Shown here: positions 36,186-48,065 of the stretch, piece after piece
How positions within the stretch are numbered: position 1 is the stretch's first letter
Layout: each line of letters opens with the position of its first letter
Translations under genes and position numbers: made by a program
The notes under the pieces: model-generated
What the model saw: the letters and a program-made list of their open reading frames with translations, nothing else
Told to the model about the DNA's origin: nothing
The model's database searches: none
Assembly: GCF_022539665.2 (NCBI RefSeq)
Contig: NC_081337.1
Coordinates: 10,843,768-10,907,767 of the forward strand
Reading direction: 5' to 3'
Length of the DNA stretch: 64,000 nt
Source: Daphnia carinata
Lineage: Eukaryota; Arthropoda; Branchiopoda; Diplostraca; Daphniidae

Positions 36186-39100
36186 ATGGCTGGGATTATT
36201 GAAGGGCCTCTTAGTAAATGGACCAATGTGATGAAAGGCTGGCAGTATCGTTGGTTCGTCTTGGACGACAATGCCGGTCTTTTTTCTTATTACACAGTAA
36301 GAATCAAAATCTTATTCATTCTTATATCGCTATTAAAGTCTTGTTTGTTTTAGTCCAAAGAAAAGATGACTCGTGGTGTAAGAAGGGGGTGCATCAGACT
36401 TAAAGGAGCTATTGTTGGCATTGATGATGAAGATGATACTACGTTCACAGTCACAGTTGATATGAAAGTATTCCACCTTCAAGCAAAAGATGCAGAGGAG
36501 AGGGAAAAATGGATCAGAGGACTGGAGGACACTATCCTACGGCATGCACAGCTTCAAAGGGTACTTCATCTTTTGTTTCCATGCAGACATAATAAAAAAT
36601 TTTAATTGTCTTTAGAGGCTTGATCCAAATCATCCAACCCCCACAATGCAAGATTTTGACAAAAAATTGACAGAAACAGATTCATATTTACAAATCTTAA
36701 TTGATCAAGTTAAGGTAAATCCTTCAATAAATCTGTGATTAAGTTAGTTGAACTATAATTCCCTAGGCACTAGAGCTACGTATCACACAGGGAAATGATG
36801 ACCAAGAGAAGATGCGACTATGTTCCATAAGAGACAGAGCAAATGTATTTAATCTTATGAATCATTTTCATGCTTAATTGTTTAAAAAAATAATGTTTGC
36901 ATTTAGGAAATGCTAGAATCTATTAAGCATACAATAGTATTGCTACAAATAGCAAAGGTATGATTCTTAAAAATATTGTGCATTAGTGTTTGAAATTTCA
37001 AGCTGTTTTATGTTGCTTTTTCATACAGAATACCACTCATCCAGTCAATGGAGTTCAAGTTGCTGCACCCATATCCTTTTTCCAGTCATCTCCATCAGAG
37101 AGCTTGAAAATCGCAAATAACCAGCAACCAAAAATCAACTTGACAAACGAAGTTGTTTCTGTAATAGCTTCTATGGAAGACGTACCTGTACAAACTGGGA
37201 TAGAATTAGGAGCAGAATGTGTCGAACTGCGCGGCGTAAATACCGAATGCACTGATAGCGTAAGGCAGTCCCCGACCAACAGCTTGGAGCAACCTGGCTT
37301 TTACAGCCAGCGACCCCTCGCCTTAGAAATCCCAGAAACATCCTACTCCAGCTCTGATGACGAGGATTTTTTCGATGCCTCCGAAAATATGGGACAATCA
37401 CCTACCTTTCCGACGTAAAAAATTTATCCTTAGTGCAAAACAAAGACAGCAAATCAGCCAACTCTGTTGGTGCTAAAATTCGTTGGTCCTTTTAATTAGA
37501 CCGAGTGCAAAGACTTTGGATGAGCTGGAAAGCCCTCAGAGAAATCAGTCGTCAGAATCCATTGACTACGATGGTAATTTTTTTTTACAATTTAATAGAA
37601 TTTACGTTTTTCGTAAGTTTGAACTTTCCTAATTTCAGCGTTGTATGAGGATTCGGATGAAGATGATCGTAAGTCTTTCTTATTTAATTCGCTCTTTTGA
37701 AGGAATGGTAAAAAAAAAATGCTATTTACTTCTAGTGGGTTCGATGGAATCGCACGGAAGTGTTGTAACGCATCTACTGTCTCAAGTCAAGCTTGGCATG
37801 GATTTAACAAAAGTGGTTCTCCCTACATTTATTTTGGAGAGACGTTCGTTATTAGAAATGTATGCTGATTTTTTTGCACATCCAGATATTTTTGTCGGGT
37901 AATGCTTTGCATGATGTTTTGTCATCCTATTACCTTCATGAACGGTCTTTTTTAAAGAATTGCGGATTTCAGCGAACCACGTGACCGAATTGTGCAAGTT
38001 GTTCGCTGGTTTCTTTCCGCCTTTCACGCTGGTAGACGTTCTGAGGTGGCAAAGAAACCTTATAATCCAATAATAGGAGAAACGTTCCGTTGCTGGTGGG
38101 ATGTGAACAAAGAAAAACCGGCAACAGAAAGTATCGTCATTGATGGCCCAGTGCCATGGTGTGATATCAACCAGTTGACTTTCGTTGCCGAGCAGGTCTC
38201 CCATCATCCACCAGGTACAGTGAAATGTTTGGAATCTCTCAATACTTAGTGAATTAAAAAAAAAAAAAATCTTTTTCAGTGTCTGCATTCTATGCTGAAC
38301 ATTATGGCAAAAGAATATCCTTTTGTGCACATATATGGACGAAGTCTAAATTTCTGGGATTGTCAATTGGCGTCCATCATATCGGTCAAGGATGTGTCTC
38401 TTTGCTAGATTATGACGAAGAGTATATCATCACATTTCCAAATGCTTATGGCAGGTATAAATGTGGACCGTAGGTGTTATTTTTATCTTCCAGTTTATTT
38501 CATTCCAACTTCTAAAGATCAATATTGACCGTGCCTTGGGTTGAATTGGGCGGAAGTGTTAGTATCACCTGTGCTAAAACTGGCTACGGTGCTACGGTCG
38601 AGTTCCTCACCAAGCCCTTTTACGGTGGTAAGAAGAATCGCGTCACCGCGGAAATCTTACAGCCGGACAGGAAACCCTTCGTCACCATATCGGGAGAATG
38701 GAACGGTGCCATGATAGCTAAATGGACTGACGGGGTATGTAATGGCCATAGGCAATACCAATTCGGTAAACACAAGGATTCGTGTCATGACCTCCAGTGG
38801 ATTTTAGATAGTTGTCCTTTAAGGCTATGATGAGTCACTCAGTTTTTTTTATTATTATTATTATTCTTTTTTTTCTTTGCTTTGCAAAGCTATTTGGTCT
38901 AACTATTTTCTTCATGAAACAGAAAACGGAAGAATTTGTTAATGTAAATGCCATGTCTATCGTTCAAAAACGAGCCCGTCCAGTTGCTGAACAAGATGAA
39001 TTTGAATCTCGACGTTTATGGCGCGAAGTCACACTCGGTCTCAAGTATTTAAGCATTACTTCATCATTTTGTTTATTCCGTCAGCGTTGATGAATTCTTT

Positions 39101-39471
39101 ATCACTTCTCAGATTTAATGACATTGATCTGGCTACCAAATCTAAATCAAGCTTGGAGCATCGACAACGGGAAGAAGCCCGGATACGAAAGGAAGCCAAC
39201 GAGAAATGGGAGACAAAAGTGAGTGGGAAAGCATTAATGCTAGCCAGTCGTTGGTAGTCGGAGGTTCTATTAATAGCAACCGACGTTTATTTTGAAGCGG
39301 TTCAGGCAGACAAAACTTATTTATTTGTTATTATTTGAAAAAAGAAACAAATTTAATTATTTTTTTATTCATTTCTTTTTTTTTATTTAGCTGTTTTCAC
39401 TAGTTGGAGATAACTGGATTTATGACAAACCTCTCGTGAAACGTCTTGCAGCTTCTGGGGCGCAACATTAG
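36186..39471 (+). CDS. OSBPL9: Oxysterol-binding protein-related protein 9 (ORP9)
   Basis: Lipid-transfer protein that exchanges sterol or PI4P at ER-Golgi/endosome contacts. Exons 36186-36296, 36354-36560, 36616-36714, 36767-36844, 36907-36957, 37029-37414, 37500-37573, 37639-37668, 37736-37898, 37958-38214, 38280-38454, 38518-38734, 38923-39044, 39113-39218, 39391-39471; 718 aa (human 736). The N-terminal PH domain starts [25 protein letters not shown]-type motif DFFDASE (37365-37385) for VAP binding follows. The ligand-binding ORD has [26 protein letters not shown]-type [18 protein letters not shown] and the family signature EQVSHHPP (about residues 478-485), then [19 protein letters not shown] and [13 protein letters not shown]. 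One exon is only 30 nt (EDSDEDD, acidic). The start matches the [12 protein letters not shown] start of human ORP9. Confidence 0.96.
37365..37385 (+). other. FFAT motif of ORP9
   Basis: DFFDASE, preceded by an acidic/Ser stretch, fits the FFAT consensus for binding VAP proteins at the ER and sits where human ORP9 has its EFYDA motif. Confidence 0.75.
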
Positions 39472-40140
39472 CTTTCATTTGCATGTAAAAAAAATATTAA
39501 TCCCGTTATTTTCATAGTGTCTGAAATTTTATGAGATTGCGTTCCCGTTTGTATTCATATAGCAGCTTGCCATTTTTGAAACAAAGATTTTTGTTCCGAG
39601 TTATTCGTTTGGTTTCACCCGGTACTTGTCGATTGTGCCTAACAACCTTGTAGTGTGTTATTCCGTAATTGCTAAGCGTGTATACATCTCGTTTTGGCAC
39701 AAGATATTGGAGTCTTCTACTCATTTAAAAATTTAAAATTTTCGTTTCGTACTATCTATAAATTAATACGGAAAAGGGCATGCGTGCAGAACCATAGATG
39801 AAACATACCTTATTCACCCCAGCCTATATTCATGTTTCCTCCAGCAGTAACAGGGGTGACCATGAACAAGTTTCCTTTGGCCTTGAACTGATATTTTTAT
39901 ACAAACAGCAGAGGCACGACTGATCGACGTCCTTCTAGGAAAACTTCATTTAGCATTACTTGGGGAATATTCGTAGTACTAGAACGTTGTTGCGATTCCT
40001 GAGCTCGAACAAAGCAAGCCAGTTTTTCTGCAAAATTTACAAGTTATATTACCCATCATCGTTGCCGTTGCAATTATGACCACAAAAAAACTATTGTCGT
40101 TATTTGGTGTTATGACATATTAGTTTGGTTTGAGTAACAT
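39472..40140. other. Intergenic region between OSBPL9 and Hsp70
   Basis: Presumably the OSBPL9 3' UTR followed by distal Hsp70 upstream DNA. No coding sequence recognised and no clear AATAAA on the + strand. Confidence 0.4.
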
Positions 40141-40149
40141 CGCCATCTG

Positions 40150-40268
40150 GAAATTTCGTATTCGAAACATTTAAGAGCAATCTCGAATGTTCACTAGTGG
40201 GCGGGGCTTAGATGGCGCTGACCAATACGTCATTCCAGTACCTTCGAAACCTCAAGAATGAACTAGAA
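40150..40268 (+). promoter_or_regulatory. Heat-shock element cluster of the Hsp70 promoter
   Basis: Several nGAAnnTTCn arrays are visible: GAAATTTC at 40150-40157 followed by TTCGAA at 40161-40166; GAATGTTC at 40185-40192; and TTCCAGTACCTTC at 40233-40245 followed by spaced GAA units at 40256 and 40266. A CCAAT box lies at 40222-40226. These are the binding sites of trimeric HSF and indicate heat or stress induction. Confidence 0.8.
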
Positions 40269-40283
40269 AACGTAGCCTGCGAA

Positions 40284-40289
40284 TATATA
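40284..40289 (+). promoter_or_regulatory. TATA box of Hsp70
   Basis: TATATA about 20-130 bp downstream of the HSE cluster. The start of transcription should be near 40310-40320. Confidence 0.75.
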
Positions 40290-40439
40290 GCTCCGCGTTT
40301 CCAACTGTTGTAAGCAGTTCGAGTTCAGAAAGCAAGCAACGAACAGTAGAGAGAAAATACACGTGCGCCTATTCGGCCAATTTTTCAACCTTACACCTTT
40401 TTTTTTAGCAAGTGCTTTCAACGTTTTGGAAATCAATTG

Positions 40440-40651
40440 GTAAGTTAAGTTTAATATCTTTAGTGTTTTTGTTAGATGGGAGTTGGTACGGTTAATAGCA
40501 TACATATTCCAATTCGTTTTAGTATTTTGTTTTTCGGTATTTGACTTGAGTAGTTTTATGCGATCTTCAGTATTTTGAATCAATGGTCCTTGGTGATTGT
40601 TCAAGTATAGCTTTCTAACTGTTGGTATTTGTTATTTTGTTTGATCAGCAG
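40440..40651 (+). other. Leader intron in the Hsp70 5' UTR
   Basis: A GTAAGTT donor after 40439 and a TTGATCAGCAG acceptor ending at 40651, two bases before the start ATG. A leader intron just before the ATG is typical of constitutive Hsc70 genes rather than of intronless inducible Hsp70 copies. Confidence 0.75.
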
Positions 40652-40653
40652 AA

Positions 40654-42722
40654 ATGGCCAAGAAAGCTCCTTGCATTGGTATCGATTTGGGTACGACCTA
40701 CTCGTGCGTTGGTGTTTTCCAGCATGGAAAGGTTGAAATCATTGCAAATGATCAGGGAAATCGCACGACTCCCTCTTACGTTGCATTTACCGACACTGAA
40801 CGTCTCATCGGTGATGCTGCTAAAAACCAAGTAGCAATGAATCCCGTCAACACAGTCTTTGGTAAGTGCTTGAATTTTCACACGTGAATCTTCATCTTAT
40901 AACGCTCGGTGTTTTTTTTAGACGCGAAACGTTTGATTGGCCGTCGATTTGATGATCCCACCGTCCAGAGTGATATGAAGCATTGGCCGTTCAAAGTCGT
41001 AAGCGATGCAGGAAAACCGAAAATCCAAGTAGAGTACAAAGGCGAAACGAAAACGTTTTCCCCAGAGGAGATCTCTTCCATGGTGCTTGTCAAGATGAAG
41101 GAAACAGCTGAAGCTTATCTGGGGCAAAAAGTCACCGATGCCGTAATTACTGTACCTGCATATTTCAACGATTCCCAACGCCAGGCGACAAAGGATGCAG
41201 GAACCATCTCGGGTTTGAACGTCCTTCGTATTATTAATGAGCCTACAGCTGCTGCGATTGCTTATGGTATGGTTGTAAAAACGTCCTCAAAGTTTGGAAC
41301 CAATGCTTATAGTGTTTGTTTCTCAACTTAGGTTTGGACAAAAAGGTGACCGGTGAACGCCATGTCTTGATCTTTGATCTTGGTGGCGGTACCTTCGATG
41401 TCTCGATGCTAACCATTGAAGAAGGAATCTTCGAAGTCAAGTCAACTGCTGGTGATACCCACTTGGGTGGCGAGGATTTTGACAACCGAATGGTTAATCA
41501 CTTTGTTCAAGAATTCAACCGCAAACACAAAAAGGATCTGTCGTCCAACCCACGAGCTCTTCGTCGCCTACGCACTGCTTGCGAGCGAGCCAAGCGAACC
41601 TTGTCATCTTCCAGCCAAGCGTCTATCGAAATTGATTCTCTCTATGAGGGCATTGATTTCTATACAAGCATCACCAGGGCCCGCTTTGAAGAGCTGTGCG
41701 CCGATCTTTTCCGCGGTACTTTGGAACCTGTGGAGAAGGCTCTGCGAGACGCTAAAATGGACAAAGCTCAAATCCACGAGATCGTTTTGGTTGGAGGCTC
41801 CACGCGTATTCCTAAGGTTCAAAAATTGTTGCAAGACTTTTTCAATGGAAAGGAATTGAACAAGTCGATTAATCCGGACGAAGCCGTTGCGTACGGTGCC
41901 GCCGTCCAGGCTGCAATTCTCCACGGAGACAAGTCAGAGGCGGTCCAAGATCTGTTGTTGCTAGACGTTGCTCCTCTGTCGCTTGGTATCGAAACAGCTG
42001 GTGGTGTTATGACTTCCCTTATCAAACGCAACACGACTATCCCAACGAAGCAAACGCAAGTTTTTACTACGTACGCTGACAACCAACCCGGCGTCCTGAT
42101 CCAGGTGTACGAGGGAGAACGAGCAATGACTAAAGACAACAATTTGTTGGGAAAATTCGAGTTGACCGGCATTCCTCCTGCACCTCGAGGCGTACCACAA
42201 ATCGAAGTTACCTTTGACATTGATGCCAACGGCATTTTGAATGTTACTGCTGCTGACAAATCAACCGGCCGAGAGAACAAGATCACAATCACTAACGACA
42301 AAGGCCGTTTATCGAAGGAAGAGATCGAGCGGATGGTGAACGACGCTGACAAGTATCGCGAAGAAGATGAAAAGCAGCGAGAACGTGTGTCGGCAAAGAA
42401 TGCTCTGGAATCATATTGCTTTAATATGAAACAGACCATCGAAGACGACAAGGTGAAGGACAAGATTCCGGAATCAGACAGGCAAACGGTGTTGGACAAA
42501 TGTAGTGAAGCCATAAAGTGGTTGGATGCAAACCAACTGGCAGACAAAGAAGAATTCGAGCATAAGCTGAAGGAAGTGGAGGGAGTCTGCAAGCCGGTTA
42601 TTACCAAGCTGTACGCAGCTGGTGGCGCTGCTCCAGGAGGAATGCCCGGTGGAATGCCTGGCGCAGCTGGAGGTGCCTCACGGGGTGGTGCTGGTGGCCC
42701 AACTATCGAGGAAGTTGACTAA
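40654..42722 (+). CDS. Cytosolic 70-kDa heat shock protein (Hsp70/Hsc70)
   Basis: ATP-dependent cytosolic/nuclear chaperone. Exons 40654-40861, 40922-41266, 41332-42722 give 647 aa, the normal length. Family signatures: [14 protein letters not shown] near the N-terminus, the phosphate loop [23 protein letters not shown], the linker and SBD region [16 protein letters not shown], the GGMPGGMP-rich tail and the terminal EEVD that binds TPR co-chaperones such as Hop and CHIP. It has two coding introns plus a leader intron, with short exons around VNTVF|DAKR and AIAYG|LDKK as in Hsc70-type genes, yet its promoter has strong heat-shock elements. It is therefore probably a cognate-type gene that is also stress-inducible. 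Confidence 0.98.
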
Positions 42723-42910
42723 GAAGTTGGTTAGTAAACATTTCATATCTAAGAATATTTGTTCCGTCTTTATCACTCAATACATGATCAAAATGGTATG
42801 TTTAATGTGTCTTAACCGTTATATGCGAGTTGCCTAGTCCGTCGCAAGTTGTTGTGTGTAACATCAAATTGTTGCTTGCCTTTATGTATTCCTAATCCAG
42901 ACGCCGACAA

Positions 42911-42916
42911 AATAAA
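42911..42916 (+). terminator. Poly(A) signal AATAAA of Hsp70
   Basis: First canonical hexamer, about 190 nt past the stop. Confidence 0.7.
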
Positions 42917-43317
42917 AATACAGCTGTACGGATTAATGCGATGTCAAGTGTTGATTTTTTTTGCCAGCAAAATGGCGACTGGTGTTTTCCGTAACATAGA
43001 ATTCGTAAACAGCTGCAATCTGGATGCGCAGGTGATGAAGAGCGGGTATCTTTTTTTTTGTCGATGACTAAGTCGTAAGAAACAAAATAAGCGTATCAGA
43101 TTCATCTGAAGACACGTGGAAGATCGACTAGGCAATGCAGTCAGTTACATTCCCAATCATTTGCCACCATGTGGCATATTACAGGGAAACCACGCGGACA
43201 ATGCAGACAGGTAACATCATTGGTAAAGACAAAAGCGATAACACAAGACAACCATATGGTGTAAGATTTCGCCAGCTGAGTAGAGAGCATGTTTAGTGGC
43301 ATAAGGGAGCAACCCCA

Positions 43318-43323
43318 TTTATT
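43318..43323 (-). terminator. Poly(A) signal of CRAT
   Basis: TTTATT on the + strand (AATAAA on -), 90 nt past the CRAT stop. Confidence 0.65.
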
Positions 43324-43410
43324 TCCCGCGTATAGGGCAAACTGCTAGCTACAGGGCCCAACAGTATGACATCAGTGACAAAGGTATTCGTATGACGATT
43401 GATGTTGGGT

Positions 43411-46139
43411 TTAAAGGCTACTTGGGACAGAACTTGCAGCAACGTCCCTCATGTCTTCCAGGCACTTCTTGAGTGCATCCCCAAACTTTTCGGCGCAAGT
43501 TGTGGGATTCGAATTGAAGGCAGAAACCGCAAAATTTATCGCATCACGCCGAGGGTTGTAGCAACATCCATCTGTTAAATACGGAAGTTGACAGTTAGCC
43601 ACAGTAGTCTTAGATAAAGGCATTGTTACGCTTACATCCGTCTGGCGTGACGGGTCCATAACACATAACCATATCGTTGACGGCTGCGACCTGGAAAATA
43701 AGCACATGAAAGCGATTGCTTTTGGTAATGAGCAAAATAACGTACTTGGCTTGTGGATAAGCGCCAGTTATTTGATATAGGGTAACCAGGATCCAGGAAA
43801 AGACTAGGTATATCAATTCCATTCTCGATAGCAAGTTTTTTTAAACCCAAAAGATGGCGGTCAATTGCCTGACCATTTATAGCCTGCCGAATGTGAAAAA
43901 GCGTTTAAATAAATGACTCCAGCAAGATGTATGAAGGTGGCTACCATTCCAACGTATCTTTTATGGGCGTTAACAGCGGCCTGTAAAGCTCTATATTTTT
44001 CTTGGGGACGATTTTTTTCCAAGTGAAGATTGGCAAAATCGACAATTTCTGGAAGACAGCTTCGGATGGTCTCCGTTCTTCCGCCGTGGAATTTTCGGGT
44101 GGAAGCAGATTCGTAATGGGCAGCAGGATGTCCATGCAGCCTAAACCAAACAAAACATGTTGCAGAAGAAAGCAGGTGAGTAGACTAACGGAAACCTAAT
44201 GACGTACCTGATGAATGCCATTTGAATAGCAATCTGTATAAAGCTATCGGGACTTAATTTGAGGGCTTTAATATCTTCTTTGCCAAATTTGTCAAAACTG
44301 AACGAATTCATCTGTACATCCTGAACCAACAGGTCCACGTTACGTTTCGCCAACTTCACGGTCTCCTCAAGCGCAGGCGTAAGATTAAAAGTTAAACGCT
44401 CGCAATCAGGAGACAAATGCAGCTCATCACCGTCCAAAGCTTTCTCCTGTCTAGAATGTTACGAAAACGCCCACCCCCAAAAAAAGCCATTTGAAAGGAT
44501 ATTGTTAATGATACCTTCGGAATCATAGTTACGTGTAGTTGACGATGAAATCGGCAAGATTAGCAATTGGGGGACCTTCGGTAGGTGAATGCTCGTAACA
44601 GAGACCGTTCACTCCATCTTCACTCACAATAAGCTGCAAAACATATACAATCAGAACTTTGGGTTGAAGGTTGCTGTACATTTACAAAAATAGTTTACCT
44701 GCAAAGTTTTGTCAAACCAACGATTTCCTGAATTGTTGGCTGATCCGTAACCATGCAGAAGTTGCAAAGCCATGCGAGTGGATATCGTCGCATTGTCTTC
44801 GATTTTGCTCGGCTTGTCAAGACACATGACAAATATGGAATCTTCTATGGCTTTCAGTGATGCTCTGTTCACAGGGTCTTTTGAATTTCCAAATTAAAGA
44901 TTTTTAGGTGACAGTAAAAAGTAAAATATGATACCTTTATTTAATTCTTCATGGGCTATACCCCAAACATTTCGAGACTCCGTAGTCAAGAATCCGACAC
45001 CAGCGGAAGGACCGTTAGACTTGTCGGTGACACAGTTCAATCCATCAAGAATATCTCTGTCATCCAATACTTGTCCATTTTCCTTATATACTACTAATTT
45101 AAAGAACTAACAAGGAAACAAAAACAAAAAATTAAAATTTGCTTACACATGAAAGTTTACTAATTACTTGATTGTTATGAACCACGATGATATGGTTAGA
45201 ATCCAAAGCATGACGAATGGTATCAGTTTTTAAGCCTGGGATTCGACATCCGTTGAACACTTTCGTCTGACCACACAATTATAAATAACCAATTTCTGAA
45301 AAAGAAATTTATTAATTACATATTGTGACATGTCCAATGGGTTTTTCCCCAAATAGTCCTGTTCCAGTTTCCCACTAAAAGAAGACAAAAATTTGGGATG
45401 ACAAATGGTACCAAATATTGCTGAGGATGAGCTTTACACTTACCTATCTATGATTGCCTTGTAGCGGAGCGCTCCGGCGATCAGCTTGGCTGCATAGGTT
45501 AACTGTTCTCTCTGAGATAAGAAATTCTGTTTGGGGAAAACTAAGGCAGGGTTGGAATGAACCAGTACTGGAAGTCTGTAACTCAAATAGGCGGAATCAA
45601 GCCACCATTCACTGAGCTACATAACAAATTGTAGCATACAATTCTTTGTGTAATCTCATGTTTTAACACAAAAATGGTTGTTTACCCAATTTGGTTCATT
45701 TGCTCCTTTTTCTTCTAGCATGAGTTGGAGCTTTTCACCTACCCCACCTGGGGCACCAAAATTCTTCGCCACTTGCTCTGTAATGGCAAATTCATCTTTC
45801 GTCAATAAGGGTTTCACAGTCCTGCAAATACTATAATTACAATTTACTTTCTATACACAACATAATATATTTATTGCCTTATGTATTGTTCCAGAGTCTG
45901 ACTAAGCTTTGGAACAGGTAATGATGGTAGTTTTGCATACTGAAAAGCTTTTGCAGACATTGATCTTGTTTTTGGTGAATATAATGCAACCTGTTAAAAA
46001 ACAACTATTGAAAAAAAAATTTGGCCAACAACAAAAATGAATGTCAGCAGTATACTCCTGGGAAAGCACTTAAACCATGCTTGGAACACATAAATTTTTG
46101 AGGAAACCCACGGACAGCTCCAGCTGTGGTGTTAGCCAT
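43411..46139 (-). CDS. CRAT: Carnitine O-acetyltransferase
   Basis: Transfers acetyl groups between CoA and carnitine in mitochondria and peroxisomes. Fourteen exons in order: 46139-46056, 45990-45878, 45821-45686, 45616-45444, 45374-45320, 45266-45168, 45106-44935, 44877-44699, 44633-44533, 44450-44208, 44140-43945, 43883-43746, 43690-43636, 43571-43411; 634 aa. Matches include LPSLPVPKLSQTLEQYI, NWLSEWWLDSAYLSYRLPVL, KVFNGCRIPG, SGNRWFDKTLQ, the catalytic-His segment YEHSPTEGPP, YESASTRKFHGGRTETIRS, DRHLLGLK, LSTSQV and GPVTPDGYG. The C-terminus SSL resembles a peroxisomal PTS1. The intron 45877-45822 has a GC donor (AAG|GCAATA), needed to keep the frame IR|TVK. Head-to-head with DSCC1, tail-to-tail with Hsp70. 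Confidence 0.96.
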
Positions 46140-46663
46140 TAAACAACTGTTGATAACTGGAAAGTTTCACAGACAAGATTAAACCCAGACCTTGAACCTT
46201 TGCATTTATTTGTGGAGCATTGTTATTTTGCCATCTTTGAGTTATACTCACACTGATAAGGTTGATTGTAGTACAAACGATATGTAGGAGCAAAGATCGT
46301 TACTGGCTCTATATGGTTTAAACGCTGAAAAAGATACAAATTTCCAATAACAACTTCGAGCGTTTGTTTACGACGTATGGTAACAACTGAAAGGTAATGG
46401 TATTATTCCTTTGACGACGGAATAAAGAATGAAGAACAGATCTTCCTTTTAATCGAACACGAAAAAATACTCAAAAATAAAAAGCATCAAACCCGCAATA
46501 ATATTTGGATAAGCTAAATATATAATTATTGTTTTATTTATTTATTTGTTTATATTTTGTTCTGATTATCCTTTGAAACCCTTCATAAAAATCAAGGATA
46601 GATGTCGCTGTTAAGGCGGGAAATAGACAAGTCGTCTGCTGTGTAAAAAAGTAAAATAAAAAA
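46140..46663. promoter_or_regulatory. Divergent promoter region of CRAT and DSCC1
   Basis: The 524 bp between opposed start codons. No individual promoter element could be assigned. Confidence 0.45.
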
Positions 46664-47994
46664 ATGGACAGGAGTCTCCAGCAAGTCAAAACAATTCTAA
46701 ATTTAGCTAAATTAACCGAGTCTGACATAAAAAAAGAAAGTCATGTGTTGCATTTTGTTCCTCAGATTTTGAATTCAAAGCAAGTGAAACTATTAGAAGT
46801 CAGTAAGGACACTTTGGAATACATCAACAGTGGTGAATGGTAATAATATTTATTAACAAGTAAATTTGTGTCGATGATATATATACATATCTTCGTGCGA
46901 ACAGTCTTTTTGTAAAAGGTAATGAAGATGGCCATGTTATCGTATGCAGCAATTCGAATACATTTGAACTAAAAGAAGCAGAAACATCGAATAGTATGCT
47001 TCTGATGCCATCCCTTTCACAGGGAAAACTTATAGAAGAAACAGAATCCAGAGCTCTGATGAAACAAGAGGTACCAAGACTTTATAATTATGGTTCAATA
47101 AATTAGTATGTTTTTCCAAAATATTCAGGTTTTTGGTATCTACCACACATATTATGAGATGAGGCTCACCAAACCAAAAATGCAAGCACTGAGAAATGCA
47201 CTGGCCAGATATCCTTATAAAGGGAAAAATTCTGAAGTAATAAAAGAAGCTGTTGGTTTATCATTTACTGAACTTAAAACAATGATTCAAGCAAGTGAAG
47301 AGGAAATAATAAATCAACTTCAAGAGATGCCAGTTGCAAAAGTGAGAGGCAAATGGCGATTACTTGATGTTGGTTTTTTGTTTGGCTGGGTTTCATATCT
47401 AGATTCCATCTTAAGAGAAAAACAATTAAGCCTTGAAGAGGTTACACAACCTATGGTTGAAAACTGGATGGGGATGTATGATACTGAAGATGTCAATGCA
47501 AAATGTATTTCACTTTTCATGGAAGTGGATAAAAGCAGTTTGAGATGGAAATCAGATGCCGTCTCTCAATTATTTGCCCTATACCTCTTGCCTGAATTAA
47601 GAGCATTTGACAGCAACGACTTCTTCACCGCTTGGCAACAGTCTATGCCCGTGGGGGTGATGACCAACGAAGAATACCTAAACGGTGTGGCTCTTGTCGA
47701 CTATGACTCTACTCCGTCATTAGTTAAATATTTGCCTGAGTTCGAGTTACCAGAGGAGATTAACGAAAGGCTGGACATTCTGTTTCGCAACAGAGCGAAA
47801 TGGACGTTACAATCCATCACACCTTATGTTCAGTATGTAGTGACACAGTTATTTTCAGTGCTGTTACTTAACTCCGCTTCCGGGCTTCGTTTAGGCCACT
47901 AACTGACAACAATTTGAATGTTGCAGCTTTGCTAACCAAGTATGCGAGATCCTCAACCATAAATGGAGTCAAGTACTACAGCTCAAAATACTAA
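46664..47994 (+). CDS. DSCC1: Sister chromatid cohesion protein DCC1
   Basis: Subunit of the alternative clamp loader CTF18-DCC1-CTF8-RFC, which loads PCNA and supports cohesion and replication. Exons 46664-46839, 46905-47070, 47129-47832, 47895-47994 give 381 aa (human 393). Similarity to human DSCC1: start with ILNLAKLTESD (TLQIAKL), CLFVKGNEDGHVIVCS, SNSMLLMPS, EVFGIYHTYYEMR (EIFGFSNNYWELR), QASEEEIINQLQEMPVAKVRGKWRLL, WQQSMPVGVMTNEEYLNGVALVD, RAKWTLQSITPYVQ and the C-terminal AALLTKYARSSTINGVKYY. The last exon is needed to complete this tail. Complete. Confidence 0.93.
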
Positions 47995-48036
47995 GATAAG
48001 CAGAAACACAAGGAACCAAGAGAGAACTCATTTTTC

Positions 48037-48042
48037 TTTATT
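48037..48042 (-). terminator. Poly(A) signal of gephyrin
   Basis: TTTATT on + (AATAAA on -), 24 nt past the gephyrin stop and only about 40 nt from the DSCC1 stop. Confidence 0.75.
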
Positions 48043-48065
48043 AATTCACCATGCATTGTAACTTA

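Noticed and set aside
41819-42607. Long (262-codon) antisense open frame inside the Hsp70 gene
   Set aside because: It is the mirror of a conserved coding exon. Long antisense frames are a known codon-usage by-product of Hsp70 genes; no independent signals were seen.
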